A DNA stretch of 38,901 bases from an uncultured Pelagibacteraceae bacterium (GTDB taxonomy: Bacteria > Pseudomonadota > Alphaproteobacteria > Pelagibacterales > Pelagibacteraceae). The stretch spans positions 1 to 38,901 of the forward strand of contig CACMNP010000010.1 in the NCBI GenBank assembly GCA_902615045.1. The letters run 5' to 3'. Within the stretch, counting starts at the first letter, position 1. Each line of letters opens with the position of its first letter. Position numbers and translations under genes: made by a program. Below the pieces are notes generated by a model that saw nothing but the letters and a program-made list of their open reading frames with translations, did no database searches and had not been told where the DNA came from. Positions 23,849 to 33,225 of this stretch are shown here, piece by piece.

Positions 23849-26416
23849 ATGAATCTAGTAATTGTTGAAAGTCCAGCAAAAGCAAAAACAATTAATAAAT
23901 ATTTAGGATCAGATTATACAGTTCTTGCAAGCTATGGACATATAAGAGATCTGCCTTCGAAAAATGGTTCTGTTGATCCTGAAAATGATTTTAAAATGAT
24001 TTGGGAAGTAGATAGCTTTTCAAAAAAATATTTAAAAGAAATTACAGATAGTGCTAAAGATTCAAAAAAAATTATTCTAGCAACTGACCCTGACAGAGAA
24101 GGTGAAGCAATAGCTTGGCATGTGAAAGAGTTTCTTGAAGAAAAAAAATTATTAAAAGATAAAGAAGTTGAAAGAGTTGTTTTCAACGAAATAACAAAAA
24201 AAGCAGTAACAAATGGAATAGATAATCCAAGAAAAATCGAGCCACATTTAGTTGATGCTTATATGGCAAGAAGAGCTCTAGATTATCTAGTAGGTTTTAA
24301 TATCTCCCCCATTCTATGGACAAAATTACCAGGTTCTAAATCTGCTGGTCGAGTTCAGTCTGTAGCTCTAAGACTTTTAACCGAAAGAGAACAGGAAATA
24401 GAAGTTTTTCAACCAAAAGAATTTTGGACTTTAAATATAATTTTTAAAAATAACAAAAATGAAAAAATAAATACAACTATTTCAAAATTAGATGGAAATA
24501 AGGTTGAGAAATTTTCATTTAAAAACAAACAAGATATTAATGACGCTTTATCAAAAATAAAAAATAAAAAATATAACATAACAGATATTAGCTCGAAAAC
24601 TTATAACAGAAATCCATCAGGACCTTTTACTACATCAACATTACAACAAACAGCATCCAGTAAACTTGGTTTCGGAGCATCAAGGACAATGCAAATTGCT
24701 CAAAGACTATATCAAGGAATTGATATTGAAGGTGAAACGGTAGGATTAATTACTTATATGAGAACAGATGGAACTAATATTTCAAAAGATGCGATAACAT
24801 CTTTCAGAGATTTTATAATGCAGAATTATGGTGATAAATATTTACCAGAACAACCTCTAAATTATAGTGGCAAAAAAGCAAAGAATGCTCAAGAAGCTCA
24901 CGAAGCTATACGTCCAACAGAAATAATTCGAAAACCAGAAGATATGAAAAAATACTTAAGTACTGATCAATATAAACTTTATAATTTAATATGGTCTAGA
25001 TCTTTATCATCACAAATGCAGTCAGCAAAATTTGATAGAAAAACTATTACCATCAACTCAGATGATTATAAAAATATATTCAAAGCTAGTGGTTCAACAT
25101 TAAAATTTGATGGTTTCCTAAAACTTTATAAGATCGATGAAAATGATGATGACAATGAAAATACTTTGCCTGATGTTGAAAAAGGTGATGTAATGTTTGA
25201 AGATCATATTGATGAACAGCACTATACGCAACCACCGCCTAGATATTCAGAGGCAAGTCTAGTTAAAAAATTAGAGGAACTAGGGATTGGAAGACCGTCT
25301 ACTTATGCAAGTATTATTTCAGTAATAGCTAATAGAGGTTATGCTGATATAAATAATAAAAGATTTTTCCCAACTGATAGAGGTAAATTACTTTCTGCTT
25401 TTTTAGAAAAATTATTTACCAAATATGTTGATTATGATTTTACTGCAAAATTAGAAGATCAATTAGATGATATAACATCGGGTAAAGAAAATTGGATAAA
25501 TGTTCTAGAAAACTTTTGGAAAGACTTTAATTCTAATGTTTCAGGTGTGAAAGAAAAAAGAACCAGAGAAGTATTAGATCTATTAAATGAAAGTCTTGGA
25601 TCACTAATATTTGAGGTCGATAAGGATGGAAATATTGATAGAAAATGCAAGCTTTGTGAGTCTGGTCAATTAAGTTTAAAAAATAGTTTTAGGGGTGGTG
25701 CTTTTATTGGGTGTTCAAATTATCCAGACTGCAAATTTACAAGACCACTATCAAAAACTAAAGCAGCACAACAATTGACACTAGCAGAACCTAAATTCAT
25801 TGGAAAAAATGATAAAGGTAAAGATATTTTTCTTAAAAATGGAAGATTTGGTCCATATTTACAATTTGAAAAAGAAATCATAGAGGAAGATGAAAAAACT
25901 AAAAAGAAAAAAAGAAAATTAAAGAAAGAAGAAAATAATTTAAAAAATGTTTCTATCCCTAAAGGAATTGAGATTGAAAATATTGATTTAGAAAAGGCAA
26001 AATACTTATGTTCTTTACCATTAAGTTTAGGTAAAAATCCTGAAAATGATAAGGATATTACTGTGAATGTTGGAAGATTTGGTCCTTACCTTAAATGTGA
26101 AAATAAATCTGCTAGGCTAGAAAATGTTGATGAATTATTCACAATTGGATTAAATAGAGCTGTTACATTAATTGCTGAAGCTAAACCAGGAAGAATTTCA
26201 TCATCTATGATAAAAGATTTAGGAGAACACCCTGAAGATAAAAAGCCAGTTAGAATCATGAAAGGTCAGTATGGTCCATACATTAAATACAAATCATTAA
26301 ATGCGACTATACCAGAAGAGAAAGATCCTGTTGAATTAACTATGGAAGAAGCATTAATTTTAATTGAGAAAAGAAAAGAATACGATAGAAATAAAAAGAA
26401 AAAGAAAAGCAAATAA
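23849..26416 (+). CDS. topA: DNA topoisomerase I
   Basis: Type IA topoisomerase (855 aa) that relaxes negative supercoils. The Toprim domain begins MNLVIVESPAKAKTINKYLG and includes ATDPDREGEAIAWH (78-91). The active-site tyrosine is Y303 in GLITYMRTDGTN. One C4 zinc-finger remains near the end of the core (C600, C603, C622, C628), followed by three C-terminal modules marked by GRFGPYL, GRFGPYL and GQYGPYI near 665, 742 and 806. That architecture is normal for alphaproteobacteria. It shares one base with the next gene (TAATG). Confidence 0.97.
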   Translation: MNLVIVESPAKAKTINKYLGSDYTVLASYGHIRDLPSKNGSVDPENDFKMIWEVDSFSKKYLKEITDSAKDSKKIILATDPDREGEAIAWHVKEFLEEKKLLKDKEVERVVFNEITKKAVTNGIDNPRKIEPHLVDAYMARRALDYLVGFNISPILWTKLPGSKSAGRVQSVALRLLTEREQEIEVFQPKEFWTLNIIFKNNKNEKINTTISKLDGNKVEKFSFKNKQDINDALSKIKNKKYNITDISSKTYNRNPSGPFTTSTLQQTASSKLGFGASRTMQIAQRLYQGIDIEGETVGLITYMRTDGTNISKDAITSFRDFIMQNYGDKYLPEQPLNYSGKKAKNAQEAHEAIRPTEIIRKPEDMKKYLSTDQYKLYNLIWSRSLSSQMQSAKFDRKTITINSDDYKNIFKASGSTLKFDGFLKLYKIDENDDDNENTLPDVEKGDVMFEDHIDEQHYTQPPPRYSEASLVKKLEELGIGRPSTYASIISVIANRGYADINNKRFFPTDRGKLLSAFLEKLFTKYVDYDFTAKLEDQLDDITSGKENWINVLENFWKDFNSNVSGVKEKRTREVLDLLNESLGSLIFEVDKDGNIDRKCKLCESGQLSLKNSFRGGAFIGCSNYPDCKFTRPLSKTKAAQQLTLAEPKFIGKNDKGKDIFLKNGRFGPYLQFEKEIIEEDEKTKKKKRKLKKEENNLKNVSIPKGIEIENIDLEKAKYLCSLPLSLGKNPENDKDITVNVGRFGPYLKCENKSARLENVDELFTIGLNRAVTLIAEAKPGRISSSMIKDLGEHPEDKKPVRIMKGQYGPYIKYKSLNATIPEEKDPVELTMEEALILIEKRKEYDRNKKKKKSK

Positions 26417-26877
26417 TGTCAGCAGATGAAAATTTAAAGAATTTAAATATAAAATTACCAAAAGCTAATGATCCTGTTGGATCATATGCTGCTACTAGAA
26501 TATCTGGAAATTTACTATACATATCTGGTCAAATATCAATTGATGAGAATGGAAATTTAATTAAGGGAAAACTCGGAAAAGATTATAATACTGAACAAGG
26601 TTATGAGGCAGCTAAAAGATGTGCATTAAGCATAATATCTCAAGCAAAAAAAGCATGTGGTGATGATTTATCCAAAATTAAATCATGTTTGAAACTTACT
26701 GGATATGTTAATTCTACTGATGATTTTACTGAACAGCCAAAAGTTATAAATGGAGCCTCAGATCTAATAAAAAGTGTATTTGATGAAGCTGGCTCACACG
26801 CTAGAGCTGCTGTCAGCACTAATAGCCTTCCATTGGGTGTTGCAGTTGAAGTTGATGCAATATTCGATCTTAATTAA
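26416..26877 (+). CDS. RidA/YjgF family protein
   Basis: A 153-aa member of the Rid (YjgF/YER057c/UK114) superfamily; RidA itself hydrolyses reactive enamine/imine intermediates released by PLP enzymes. The trimeric-core signatures are YISGQISIDENGN and the C-terminal HARAAVSTNSLPLGVAVEVDA, where R130 corresponds to the catalytic Arg of active RidA. It is about 25 residues longer than RidA and resembles the longer alphaproteobacterial subgroup, so deaminase activity is plausible but not certain. It is translationally coupled to topA (TAATG). Its stop touches the stop of convergent ugd with no base between. Confidence 0.87.
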   Translation: MSADENLKNLNIKLPKANDPVGSYAATRISGNLLYISGQISIDENGNLIKGKLGKDYNTEQGYEAAKRCALSIISQAKKACGDDLSKIKSCLKLTGYVNSTDDFTEQPKVINGASDLIKSVFDEAGSHARAAVSTNSLPLGVAVEVDAIFDLN

Positions 26878-28167
26878 TTATCTACCAATACTAAAATAAT
26901 TTATTTTATTTTTTTTCATTTCAGAAGTTGAGTAAAGATTTCTCATATCAAAAACTTTAAAATTTCTTTTTTTTGTAATTTTTTTAAAGTTGAGTTGCTT
27001 AAATTCATTCCATTCTGTATGAATAATTATTAAATCTGCACTTTTACAAGCATCTTTTATATTTTCAAAAAAGTTTATATTTTTAGATTTTAATTCCTTT
27101 TTCTTGCCAGTTGGTTCGTAATAATTTACATGTGCACCCTTCCTTATCAAAAATGGTATCATTTTTAATGAAGAGGATTCTCTCATATCATCAGTGCCTG
27201 GTTTAAAGGTAACACCCAAAAATGTAATATTTTTATTTTTAATTTTGTTATTCATTATTTTGCTAATTTTATTTAATAATAAATTCGTTCTTTTATCATT
27301 TGAATTAATTACTGATTTTACAACTGAAAGATTTGTTTTAAACATTCGACCAGTTGAAACAAGTGCTCTTGTATCCTTTGGGAAACATGATCCACCATAG
27401 GCTGGGCCAGCTCGTAGAAATCTGCTTCCAATTCTTTCATCTAAACCCATGCCAATTGCAACTTCTTTAACTTCTATGTTTAATTTTTCACATAAATTGG
27501 CTATTTCATTAATAAATGTAATTTTAGTTGCTAAAAAAGCGTTTGATGCATATTTAATTAGTTCTGCTGATCGTCTAGAAGTGTGAAAATATCTTCCACC
27601 CTTCTTAATTAAAGGTAGATATAATTTTTTCATAATTTTATTTGCTTTATTGCTGCTAGTACCGACAACAACTCTATCTGGGAATTGAAAATCTCTAATA
27701 GCTTCACCTTCTCTTAAAAATTCAGGATTAGATACAACATCAAACTTATTTTTATTTTTATTTGATTTTAAGATTTTTGTGATTTTATCACCTGTGGTAA
27801 CTGGGACTGTAGATTTAGTAACTATTATTTTATACCTATTAAGATTAGATTTTATACTTTTGGTAACATTAAATACATATTTCAAATCAGCTTTATTATT
27901 TTTGGTAGGAGTTCCAACGCAAATAAATATTATATCTGACTTTTTTATTGAGCTAGAAATATCTGTTGTAAATAAAAGTCTTTTTTTTTTTAAATTTCGT
28001 ACAACCAATTCTTGAAGACCAGGTTCATAAATTGGAATTATTCCTTTATTTAATTTTTCTATAATTTCTCTATTAATATCAACACATGTAACTGTATTAC
28101 CTAAGTCAGAAAAACAGGCCCCACTAACTAAACCAACATAACCAGATCCTATAATACAAATTTTCAT
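26878..28167 (-). CDS. ugd: UDP-glucose 6-dehydrogenase
   Basis: Ugd (429 aa) oxidises UDP-glucose twice with NAD+ to UDP-glucuronate, a precursor of surface polysaccharides and lipids. The N-terminal Rossmann motif is IIGSGYVGLVSGACFSDLG; the catalytic Cys is C261 in YGGSCFPKDTRAL with K264; K205 is in ELIKYASNAFLATK; and the C-terminal domain has FLGVTFKPGTDDMRES. It overlaps galU by ATGA, so substrate and product enzymes are coupled. Its stop abuts the stop of the convergent Rid gene. Confidence 0.96.
   Translation of the reverse strand: MKICIIGSGYVGLVSGACFSDLGNTVTCVDINREIIEKLNKGIIPIYEPGLQELVVRNLKKKRLLFTTDISSSIKKSDIIFICVGTPTKNNKADLKYVFNVTKSIKSNLNRYKIIVTKSTVPVTTGDKITKILKSNKNKNKFDVVSNPEFLREGEAIRDFQFPDRVVVGTSSNKANKIMKKLYLPLIKKGGRYFHTSRRSAELIKYASNAFLATKITFINEIANLCEKLNIEVKEVAIGMGLDERIGSRFLRAGPAYGGSCFPKDTRALVSTGRMFKTNLSVVKSVINSNDKRTNLLLNKISKIMNNKIKNKNITFLGVTFKPGTDDMRESSSLKMIPFLIRKGAHVNYYEPTGKKKELKSKNINFFENIKDACKSADLIIIHTEWNEFKQLNFKKITKKRNFKVFDMRNLYSTSEMKKNKINYFSIGR
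26892..26916 (+). terminator. Weak terminator-like hairpin downstream of topA-rid
   Basis: On the plus strand, TAAAATA-ATT-TATTTTA (26892-26908) can form a 7-bp stem with a 3-base loop and is directly followed by a run of eight T. It begins 15 bases after the Rid-family stop and lies inside the 3' end of convergent ugd. The stem is A/T only, so it would be weak and may be a chance product of base composition. Confidence 0.3.
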
Positions 28168-28979
28168 AATTTAGAAATTTCAATTCCAGATTTAATATAA
28201 CCTTTCATAGATCCACAATCTAAATAATTACCTGCAAATTTATGTCCAATGAATAAATATTGATCTAATATCATTCGTCTTATTGCATCTGTAATATGTA
28301 TTTCACCACCTTTACCTTTTTTTTGATTTTGTAGATAATGAAAAATTTTCTTTGATAATATATATCTACCTATAACCGCGTTATTTGAAGGTGCATCTTT
28401 AGTATTAGGTTTTTCAATTACATCCGCAATTTTAAAATTTAATTTGTCAATATTTTTTTTAATAGAATAAATTCCCCAACGATCTACATTATTTTTTTTA
28501 ACTTTCATGCTAGCCATTACAGATCCTTTTAATTTTTTATGAATTTTTATCATATCTTTTGAACAATTCTTTTTCATAATTAAATCATCGGGTAACAACA
28601 TTAAAAAATAATCATTTTTTATAAACTTTTTTGTTTTGAGTACAGCATCACCAGTTCCCATGGGTTTATTTTGATAAACAAATTTGATTTTTTTTCTAAA
28701 AAAAAGTATTTTTTTATACTCTTTAATTATTCTGGGATCTTTCTTTTTTTTTATAATTGATTTGTAAAAATTATCATTATTGAAATATTTCCTTATCATT
28801 TCTTTTTTTTTTGAAATAATAAAAATTATTTCACTTACACCAGCTTCAATACATTCATCTAAAATATACTCAATACCTGGTTTTCCATTTATTGGGAGAA
28901 GTTCTTTAGGAAAAACACTTGTTAAAGGTAGCAAACGTGTACCCAAACCGGCAAGAGGAATAATAGCTTGTTTAATCAT
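28164..28979 (-). CDS. galU: UTP--glucose-1-phosphate uridylyltransferase
   Basis: GalU (271 aa) makes UDP-glucose from UTP and glucose 1-phosphate. The nucleotidyltransferase signature is at the N-terminus, IPLAGLGTRLLPLTSVFPKE followed by LLPINGKPGIEYILDE. Further conserved stretches are YQNKPMGTGDAVL, LLPDDL and KGGEIHITDAI. It is slightly shorter than E. coli GalU. It supplies Ugd, whose gene overlaps it by 4 bases. Its start is 34 bases from divergent panC. Confidence 0.95.
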   Translation of the reverse strand: MIKQAIIPLAGLGTRLLPLTSVFPKELLPINGKPGIEYILDECIEAGVSEIIFIISKKKEMIRKYFNNDNFYKSIIKKKKDPRIIKEYKKILFFRKKIKFVYQNKPMGTGDAVLKTKKFIKNDYFLMLLPDDLIMKKNCSKDMIKIHKKLKGSVMASMKVKKNNVDRWGIYSIKKNIDKLNFKIADVIEKPNTKDAPSNNAVIGRYILSKKIFHYLQNQKKGKGGEIHITDAIRRMILDQYLFIGHKFAGNYLDCGSMKGYIKSGIEISKL

Positions 28980-28993
28980 TAAGATGTTTTACT

Positions 28994-28999
28994 TATAAT
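28994..28999 (+). promoter_or_regulatory. Consensus -10 element for panC, overlapping one for galU
   Basis: The 34-base divergent gap holds a perfect TATAAT on the plus strand (28994-28999), 14 bases before the panC ATG, which would give a leader of about 8 nt. On the minus strand the overlapping TATAAG could serve galU. No good -35 is seen at the proper distance for either. The shared bases suggest the two genes compete for RNA polymerase if both elements are real. Confidence 0.35.
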
Positions 29000-29013
29000 C
29001 ATATTTATTAAAA

Positions 29014-29817
29014 ATGAAAATTTTAAAAAATATTTTTGAACTAAATAAGGCAGTAAAAAATTATAAAAATGTTGGATTTGTACCTACAATGGGGGGAATT
29101 CATAAAGGTCACGTATCTTTAATAAAAATTTCACAAAAAAATAACAAAGAAACGATAGTAAGTATTTTTGTCAATCCAACTCAATTTAATCAAAAAAAAG
29201 ATTTTAAGAATTATCCTAGAAATATAATAAAAGATATTTCAATATTAAAAAAACTAAAAGTTAATTATTTGTTTTTACCTGAGGTGAATGAAATTTATAA
29301 AAACAAAATGAAGAATTTTAAACTTAATAAATCTGACAAAATTTTATGTGCTAAATATAGAAAAGGTCATTTTGAAGGTGTATTAAACGTTATGAATAGA
29401 TTGTTATCTATTGTTAAATCTAAGTGTGTTTATATGGGTGAAAAAGATTTTCAACAATACATGTTAATTAAAAGAATATTAGGAAAAAAATATAAAATAA
29501 ATATTGTTGGTTGTCCTACCATTCGAGAAAATAATAAAATTGCTTTATCTACAAGAAACAAATTGTTAAATAAATCATACATAAAAAAAGCGTCAAAAAT
29601 AGCCATCAAATTAGATAAATTAAAAAAATTATCAAAAATGAATAAATTTGTGGATTTGTCAAAATCCAAATATGAGCTTGAAAATAAATTTAAAATTAAA
29701 ATTGATTATCTTGAATTTAGAGATGAGAAAAAAATGAAATTAGATAATTTTAAATCTAAATATAGATTATTTATTGCCTATCATATTAATGGAGTAAGAT
29801 TAATTGATAATTTTTGA
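29014..29817 (+). CDS. panC: Pantoate--beta-alanine ligase (pantothenate synthetase)
   Basis: PanC (267 aa) joins pantoate and beta-alanine with ATP to give pantothenate, the precursor of CoA and of the 4'-phosphopantetheine that AcpS installs. The N-terminal motif GFVPTMGGIHKGHVSL contains the HxGH-type nucleotide site (H30, H33). SIFVNPTQFNQKKDF and YMGEKDFQQYMLIK are family hallmarks, and STRNKLL is the second ATP-site motif. Usual length is about 280. It stands alone between divergent galU and convergent mgtE, whose stop codon immediately follows its own. Confidence 0.95.
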   Translation: MKILKNIFELNKAVKNYKNVGFVPTMGGIHKGHVSLIKISQKNNKETIVSIFVNPTQFNQKKDFKNYPRNIIKDISILKKLKVNYLFLPEVNEIYKNKMKNFKLNKSDKILCAKYRKGHFEGVLNVMNRLLSIVKSKCVYMGEKDFQQYMLIKRILGKKYKINIVGCPTIRENNKIALSTRNKLLNKSYIKKASKIAIKLDKLKKLSKMNKFVDLSKSKYELENKFKIKIDYLEFRDEKKMKLDNFKSKYRLFIAYHINGVRLIDNF

Positions 29818-31191
29818 TTATAAGAAATAAGCTCCTACACCTAAGAAAGATACAAATCCAATTACATCTGTTATTGTTGTAACAAATACACTAGAGGAAA
29901 TTGCAGGATCAATTTTCATTTTATTTAATGTTACAGGTACTAGAATACCAAAAAGACCAGCAACTATCATAGTTAAAACCATTGAAATTGAAATTATTAG
30001 GGAGAGCTGGATATCATTAAACCATAGTTGAACTATCAAAGAACTTATAATTGCAAAAATAACTCCATTTAAAACTCCAATATTGAATTCTTTAATAATA
30101 TTATTCGTAAAATTATTTTTTGTTAAATCCTGTGTCGCTAAAGATCTTACTGTGACAGCCAATGTTTGCATGCCAGCGTTACCACCCATTGATGCTACAA
30201 TTGGCATTAAAAAAGCCAATACTACCATTTGCTCTATAGTGGCACCAAATAGACTAATGCAATAAGTTGCAAGAAAAGCAGTAAACAAGTTTAATAACAA
30301 CCAATTAAATCTTCTCTTAGTTTTTGTTAATACTCCATCAGTTATTTCTTCATCACCTACTCCAGCTAATCTAAGTGCATCCTCTTCAGCTTCCTCTTTT
30401 AATACTGTTAGGACGTCATCATAAGCTATCATCCCAACTAATTTGTCAGACTTATCCACTACAGCAGCTGAACTCAAATTATAATTTTCAAATAAATTAC
30501 CGACTTCCTCTCTATCCATATCAACCGGTATAAGTGTTTGAGATTCAGCCATAATAGACATCATTTTTGTGTCTCTTGGTGTTCTTAATACTCTTGATGA
30601 AGGAACTGTACCAATGGGTTTGAATTCTTGATCAACAATAAATATTTCTAGAAATTCCTCTGGAAGTTCTTTATTTTCTCTTAAATAGTCTATCGTTTGT
30701 CCTACAGACCAATTACTTGGTATAGCTGTAAATTCACGCTGCATTAATCTAGCAGCAGAGTCTTCTGGATAACTTAAACTTTCAAGTAATGCAAATCGGT
30801 CTTTTGGAGGTAATGAGCTAAGGATTGTATTTTTATCTTTTTCGTCTACATTTTCTAAAATCTTAATTGCATCATCTGATTCTAAATTTTTTAGTATGTT
30901 AACTATTGAATCTGATGATAGATAAGCAATCATCTCAGACTGAATCGACTCATTTAATTCTACAAAGACTTCAGGATCAACTTTGAAACTATTTAGTTTT
31001 ATTAAATTTTCTCTATCATTTTGACTTAAATGTTCAATTATGTCAGCAGCATCTGCTGGGTGCATAGCATTGAACGAATTTGTAATAAATTCGGCATCAT
31101 TTGAGGCAATTTTATCTGTGACAACTTTGATGAATTCTTTGTTAAATTCAAAGTTAACTTTTTTATCTTTTAATTTTTTCACTATAGTCAT
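29818..31191 (-). CDS. mgtE: Magnesium transporter MgtE
   Basis: MgtE (457 aa) is a Mg2+-selective channel of the inner membrane gated by cytosolic Mg2+. The N-domain of helical repeats covers about 1-135 (MHPADAADIIEHL, LPPKDRFALLESL). Two CBS domains follow at about 140-260 (EFTAIPSNWSVGQTIDYLR; LVGMIAYDDVLTVLKEE). Five membrane segments lie in 285-457 with PIVASMGGNAGMQTLAV and the pore-end TTITDVIGF. The architecture is complete. The 61-base gap to divergent lipB is too short for an M-box Mg2+ riboswitch. It is convergent and flush with panC. Confidence 0.95.
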   Translation of the reverse strand: MTIVKKLKDKKVNFEFNKEFIKVVTDKIASNDAEFITNSFNAMHPADAADIIEHLSQNDRENLIKLNSFKVDPEVFVELNESIQSEMIAYLSSDSIVNILKNLESDDAIKILENVDEKDKNTILSSLPPKDRFALLESLSYPEDSAARLMQREFTAIPSNWSVGQTIDYLRENKELPEEFLEIFIVDQEFKPIGTVPSSRVLRTPRDTKMMSIMAESQTLIPVDMDREEVGNLFENYNLSSAAVVDKSDKLVGMIAYDDVLTVLKEEAEEDALRLAGVGDEEITDGVLTKTKRRFNWLLLNLFTAFLATYCISLFGATIEQMVVLAFLMPIVASMGGNAGMQTLAVTVRSLATQDLTKNNFTNNIIKEFNIGVLNGVIFAIISSLIVQLWFNDIQLSLIISISMVLTMIVAGLFGILVPVTLNKMKIDPAISSSVFVTTITDVIGFVSFLGVGAYFL

Positions 31192-31252
31192 AAAATTTAC
31201 CTATAATTTAGTTGGCACTATTAATACAAAATAAAAATAATACAAATTTATA

Positions 31253-31876
31253 ATGACAATAGAGATCAAAAAGTCAGTAAAACCAATAAAATATAAATCT
31301 GCGATAGATATACTTGAAGATAGATTGGAGCAAATCAAAGTAAATAAAAATAAAGAACTTATTTGGATACTTGAACATGAAGAGATTTATACTGGTGGAA
31401 CAAGTTTTAGTGAAAATGAGATTTTAGATAAATCTATTAACTTTATTAAAACGAATAGAGGAGGAAAAATAACATATCATGGTCCTGGTCAATTAATGTT
31501 TTATTTTGTGATTGACTTAAACAAGAGAGGTAAGAATATAAAAAAAATTATAACTGCAATTGAAAAGACAATTATAAATACTTTAAAAAATTACGATATA
31601 AAGTGTTTTGCTGATAGAAAAAATATTGGAATTTGGTTTGAGCACAAATCTGGTAAAATAGATAAAATTGCAGCGATAGGCATAAAAGTAAAGAAGTGGA
31701 TTGCTTATCACGGTTTTGCATTAAATATTTCTAATGATCTTAATGTATATAAAAAGATAGTTCCTTGTGGGGTCAGAGATAGAGGGGTTTCAAATTTAAA
31801 TAATATTAAAAAACAAAATTATAAAAATATTGAGAATGATTTGATAAAAAATTTTTTATCAAATATTAAAAATTAA
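31253..31876 (+). CDS. lipB: Octanoyl-[ACP]:protein N-octanoyltransferase
   Basis: LipB (207 aa) moves octanoate from acyl carrier protein to lipoyl domains of the 2-oxoacid dehydrogenases and GcvH. The motif [14 protein letters not shown] is at 68-81; the catalytic pair is K145 in [19 protein letters not shown] and C172 in [13 protein letters not shown]. Length is normal. Its last 11 bases overlap the convergent rluC-like gene, and its 3' coding end contains a 26-bp perfect palindrome. Confidence 0.95.
   Translation: MTIEIKKSVKPIKYKSAIDILEDRLEQIKVNKNKELIWILEHEEIYTGGTSFSENEILDKSINFIKTNRGGKITYHGPGQLMFYFVIDLNKRGKNIKKIITAIEKTIINTLKNYDIKCFADRKNIGIWFEHKSGKIDKIAAIGIKVKKWIAYHGFALNISNDLNVYKKIVPCGVRDRGVSNLNNIKKQNYKNIENDLIKNFLSNIKN
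31839..31864. repeat. 26-bp perfect palindrome at the lipB/rluC convergence
   Basis: A perfect inverted repeat with 13-base arms. The left arm reads ATTTGATAAAAAA and the right arm is its exact complement, centred between 31851 and 31852. It lies in the last codons of lipB and begins one base past the end of the minus-strand rluC stop codon. It could form a hairpin in either transcript and thus serve as a bidirectional terminator, though the stem is A/T-rich and a typical long U-tract does not directly follow. A protein-binding or chance origin is possible. Confidence 0.5.
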
Positions 31877-32774
31877 GTCTTTTTGTTTTTAACATATTTC
31901 TAAAATAATCTGGAGGAGTGGCTCTGAAAGTGTATTTTTTCTCATTTATTTTAAATTTTATTTCATAAGAATGTAACATTAAATTTTTATTATTTATTTT
32001 TGAATTATTTGTTGAATTATATTTTTTATCGCCAATAATGGAGTTTCCTAAATTAAATAATTGTTTTCTTAGTTGGTGTTTTCTTCCTGTAATTGGATTT
32101 AACTGAATGAAAGTCGCATTATTATTTTTATCTAAAATTTCATATTTTGTTTCAGCTTTTTCAACAATTTTTTTTTTATTTTCAAATCTTATCAAATCAT
32201 CTTTTATCACACCTTTATCAATTAAAATTAATTCACCATTACATATTGCTAAATAAGTTTTATAAACCTTTCTTAGTCTAAAAAGCGAAGTTAGCAATTG
32301 AGCTGTTTCCCTATTCTTTGCAATTATAAAAACACCAGAAGTATCCTTATCTAATCTGTGAACAGAATAAGGTTTCTCATCTCTAAATAAATTACTTTTT
32401 GCAAATATATCAATTATATTTTTTTTAGATTTTGTACCACCCTGCACTGAAATTCCTGATTGTTTATTTAAAACAACAAAATTATCATTATTTTCAATAA
32501 TTAAATCTTCATTTTCTTTTATTATTTCATTGCTAGGATTATATTTTTCTTTTTTTTGGTTTATAAATTTTTTAAATTCAAAGTTATGTAATTCAATTTT
32601 ATCGTTAAATTGTATTTTTTTTGAGCTTTTAATTTTTTTTTTATTTAACTTAATTCTTCCATTTCTTAAATTTTTTTCAATTAGACTTTGTGGGATTTGA
32701 CCAAAGTGATTTCTTAAAAATCTATCAATGCGCATGCCATTGTACGTTTTATCAACGTTTAATAGCTTTTTCAT
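31866..32774 (-). CDS. rluC: RluA-family 23S rRNA pseudouridine synthase, probably RluC
   Basis: A pseudouridine synthase (302 aa). An S4 RNA-binding domain occupies about 12-60 ([20 protein letters not shown], then [10 protein letters not shown]). The catalytic domain follows with the active-site Asp D142 in [18 protein letters not shown] and later [15 protein letters not shown]. The S4 domain places it with RluC/RluD rather than RluA; RluC (positions 955, 2504, 2580) is the more likely because of the sequence style, but I cannot exclude RluD. It follows rplQ by 10 bases, so it is probably co-transcribed with the alpha operon. It overlaps lipB by 11 bases. Confidence 0.87.
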   Translation of the reverse strand: MKKLLNVDKTYNGMRIDRFLRNHFGQIPQSLIEKNLRNGRIKLNKKKIKSSKKIQFNDKIELHNFEFKKFINQKKEKYNPSNEIIKENEDLIIENNDNFVVLNKQSGISVQGGTKSKKNIIDIFAKSNLFRDEKPYSVHRLDKDTSGVFIIAKNRETAQLLTSLFRLRKVYKTYLAICNGELILIDKGVIKDDLIRFENKKKIVEKAETKYEILDKNNNATFIQLNPITGRKHQLRKQLFNLGNSIIGDKKYNSTNNSKINNKNLMLHSYEIKFKINEKKYTFRATPPDYFRNMLKTKRLNF

Positions 32775-32784
32775 TTATTTAACT

Positions 32785-33225
32785 TTAAGCTGTTGCTTCT
32801 TTTGGAGCTTCTTTTTTTTGATCTTTATTTGGATCTTTCTTTTTTTTATAAATTCTTTTTGCTTCAACATCCCTATCTACAAACTCAATAACAGCCATTG
32901 GAGCATTGTCGCCATATCTAAATCCAGCCTTGATAATTCTAGTATATCCACCTTTTCTATTTTCATATCTCTTAGAAAGTGTTTTTTTAACTTTGTTTGT
33001 GGATTTAATATCTTGCAACTTCGATATTAAAGTTTTCGTATTAGACAAAGTATCTTTCTTGCCTAGTGTAATGATTTTGTCTGCTTGAGGTTTTAATACT
33101 TTTGCTTTGGGCAATGTTGTTGTTATTTGCTCATACTTTATTAATGAGTTAAGCATATTTTTAATCAGAGCTTTTCTATGTTCTGAAGTTCTATTGAGCT
33201 TTTTATAGCCCATTTTATGTCTCAT
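32785..33225 (-). CDS. rplQ: 50S ribosomal protein L17
   Basis: L17 (146 aa) lies near the polypeptide exit of the large subunit. The N-terminus [20 protein letters not shown] and [19 protein letters not shown] are diagnostic, as is [21 protein letters not shown] Lys/Ala/Glu-rich C-terminal tail extends from about 125, common in alphaproteobacteria. It overlaps rpoA by one base (TAATG), which is the standard rpoA-rplQ coupling. Confidence 0.97.
   Translation of the reverse strand: MRHKMGYKKLNRTSEHRKALIKNMLNSLIKYEQITTTLPKAKVLKPQADKIITLGKKDTLSNTKTLISKLQDIKSTNKVKKTLSKRYENRKGGYTRIIKAGFRYGDNAPMAVIEFVDRDVEAKRIYKKKKDPNKDQKKEAPKEATA

Noticed and set aside
31192..31252. Magnesium riboswitch or clear promoter between mgtE and lipB
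   Set aside because: 61 bases are too few for an M-box, and I found no convincing -35/-10 pair on either strand.
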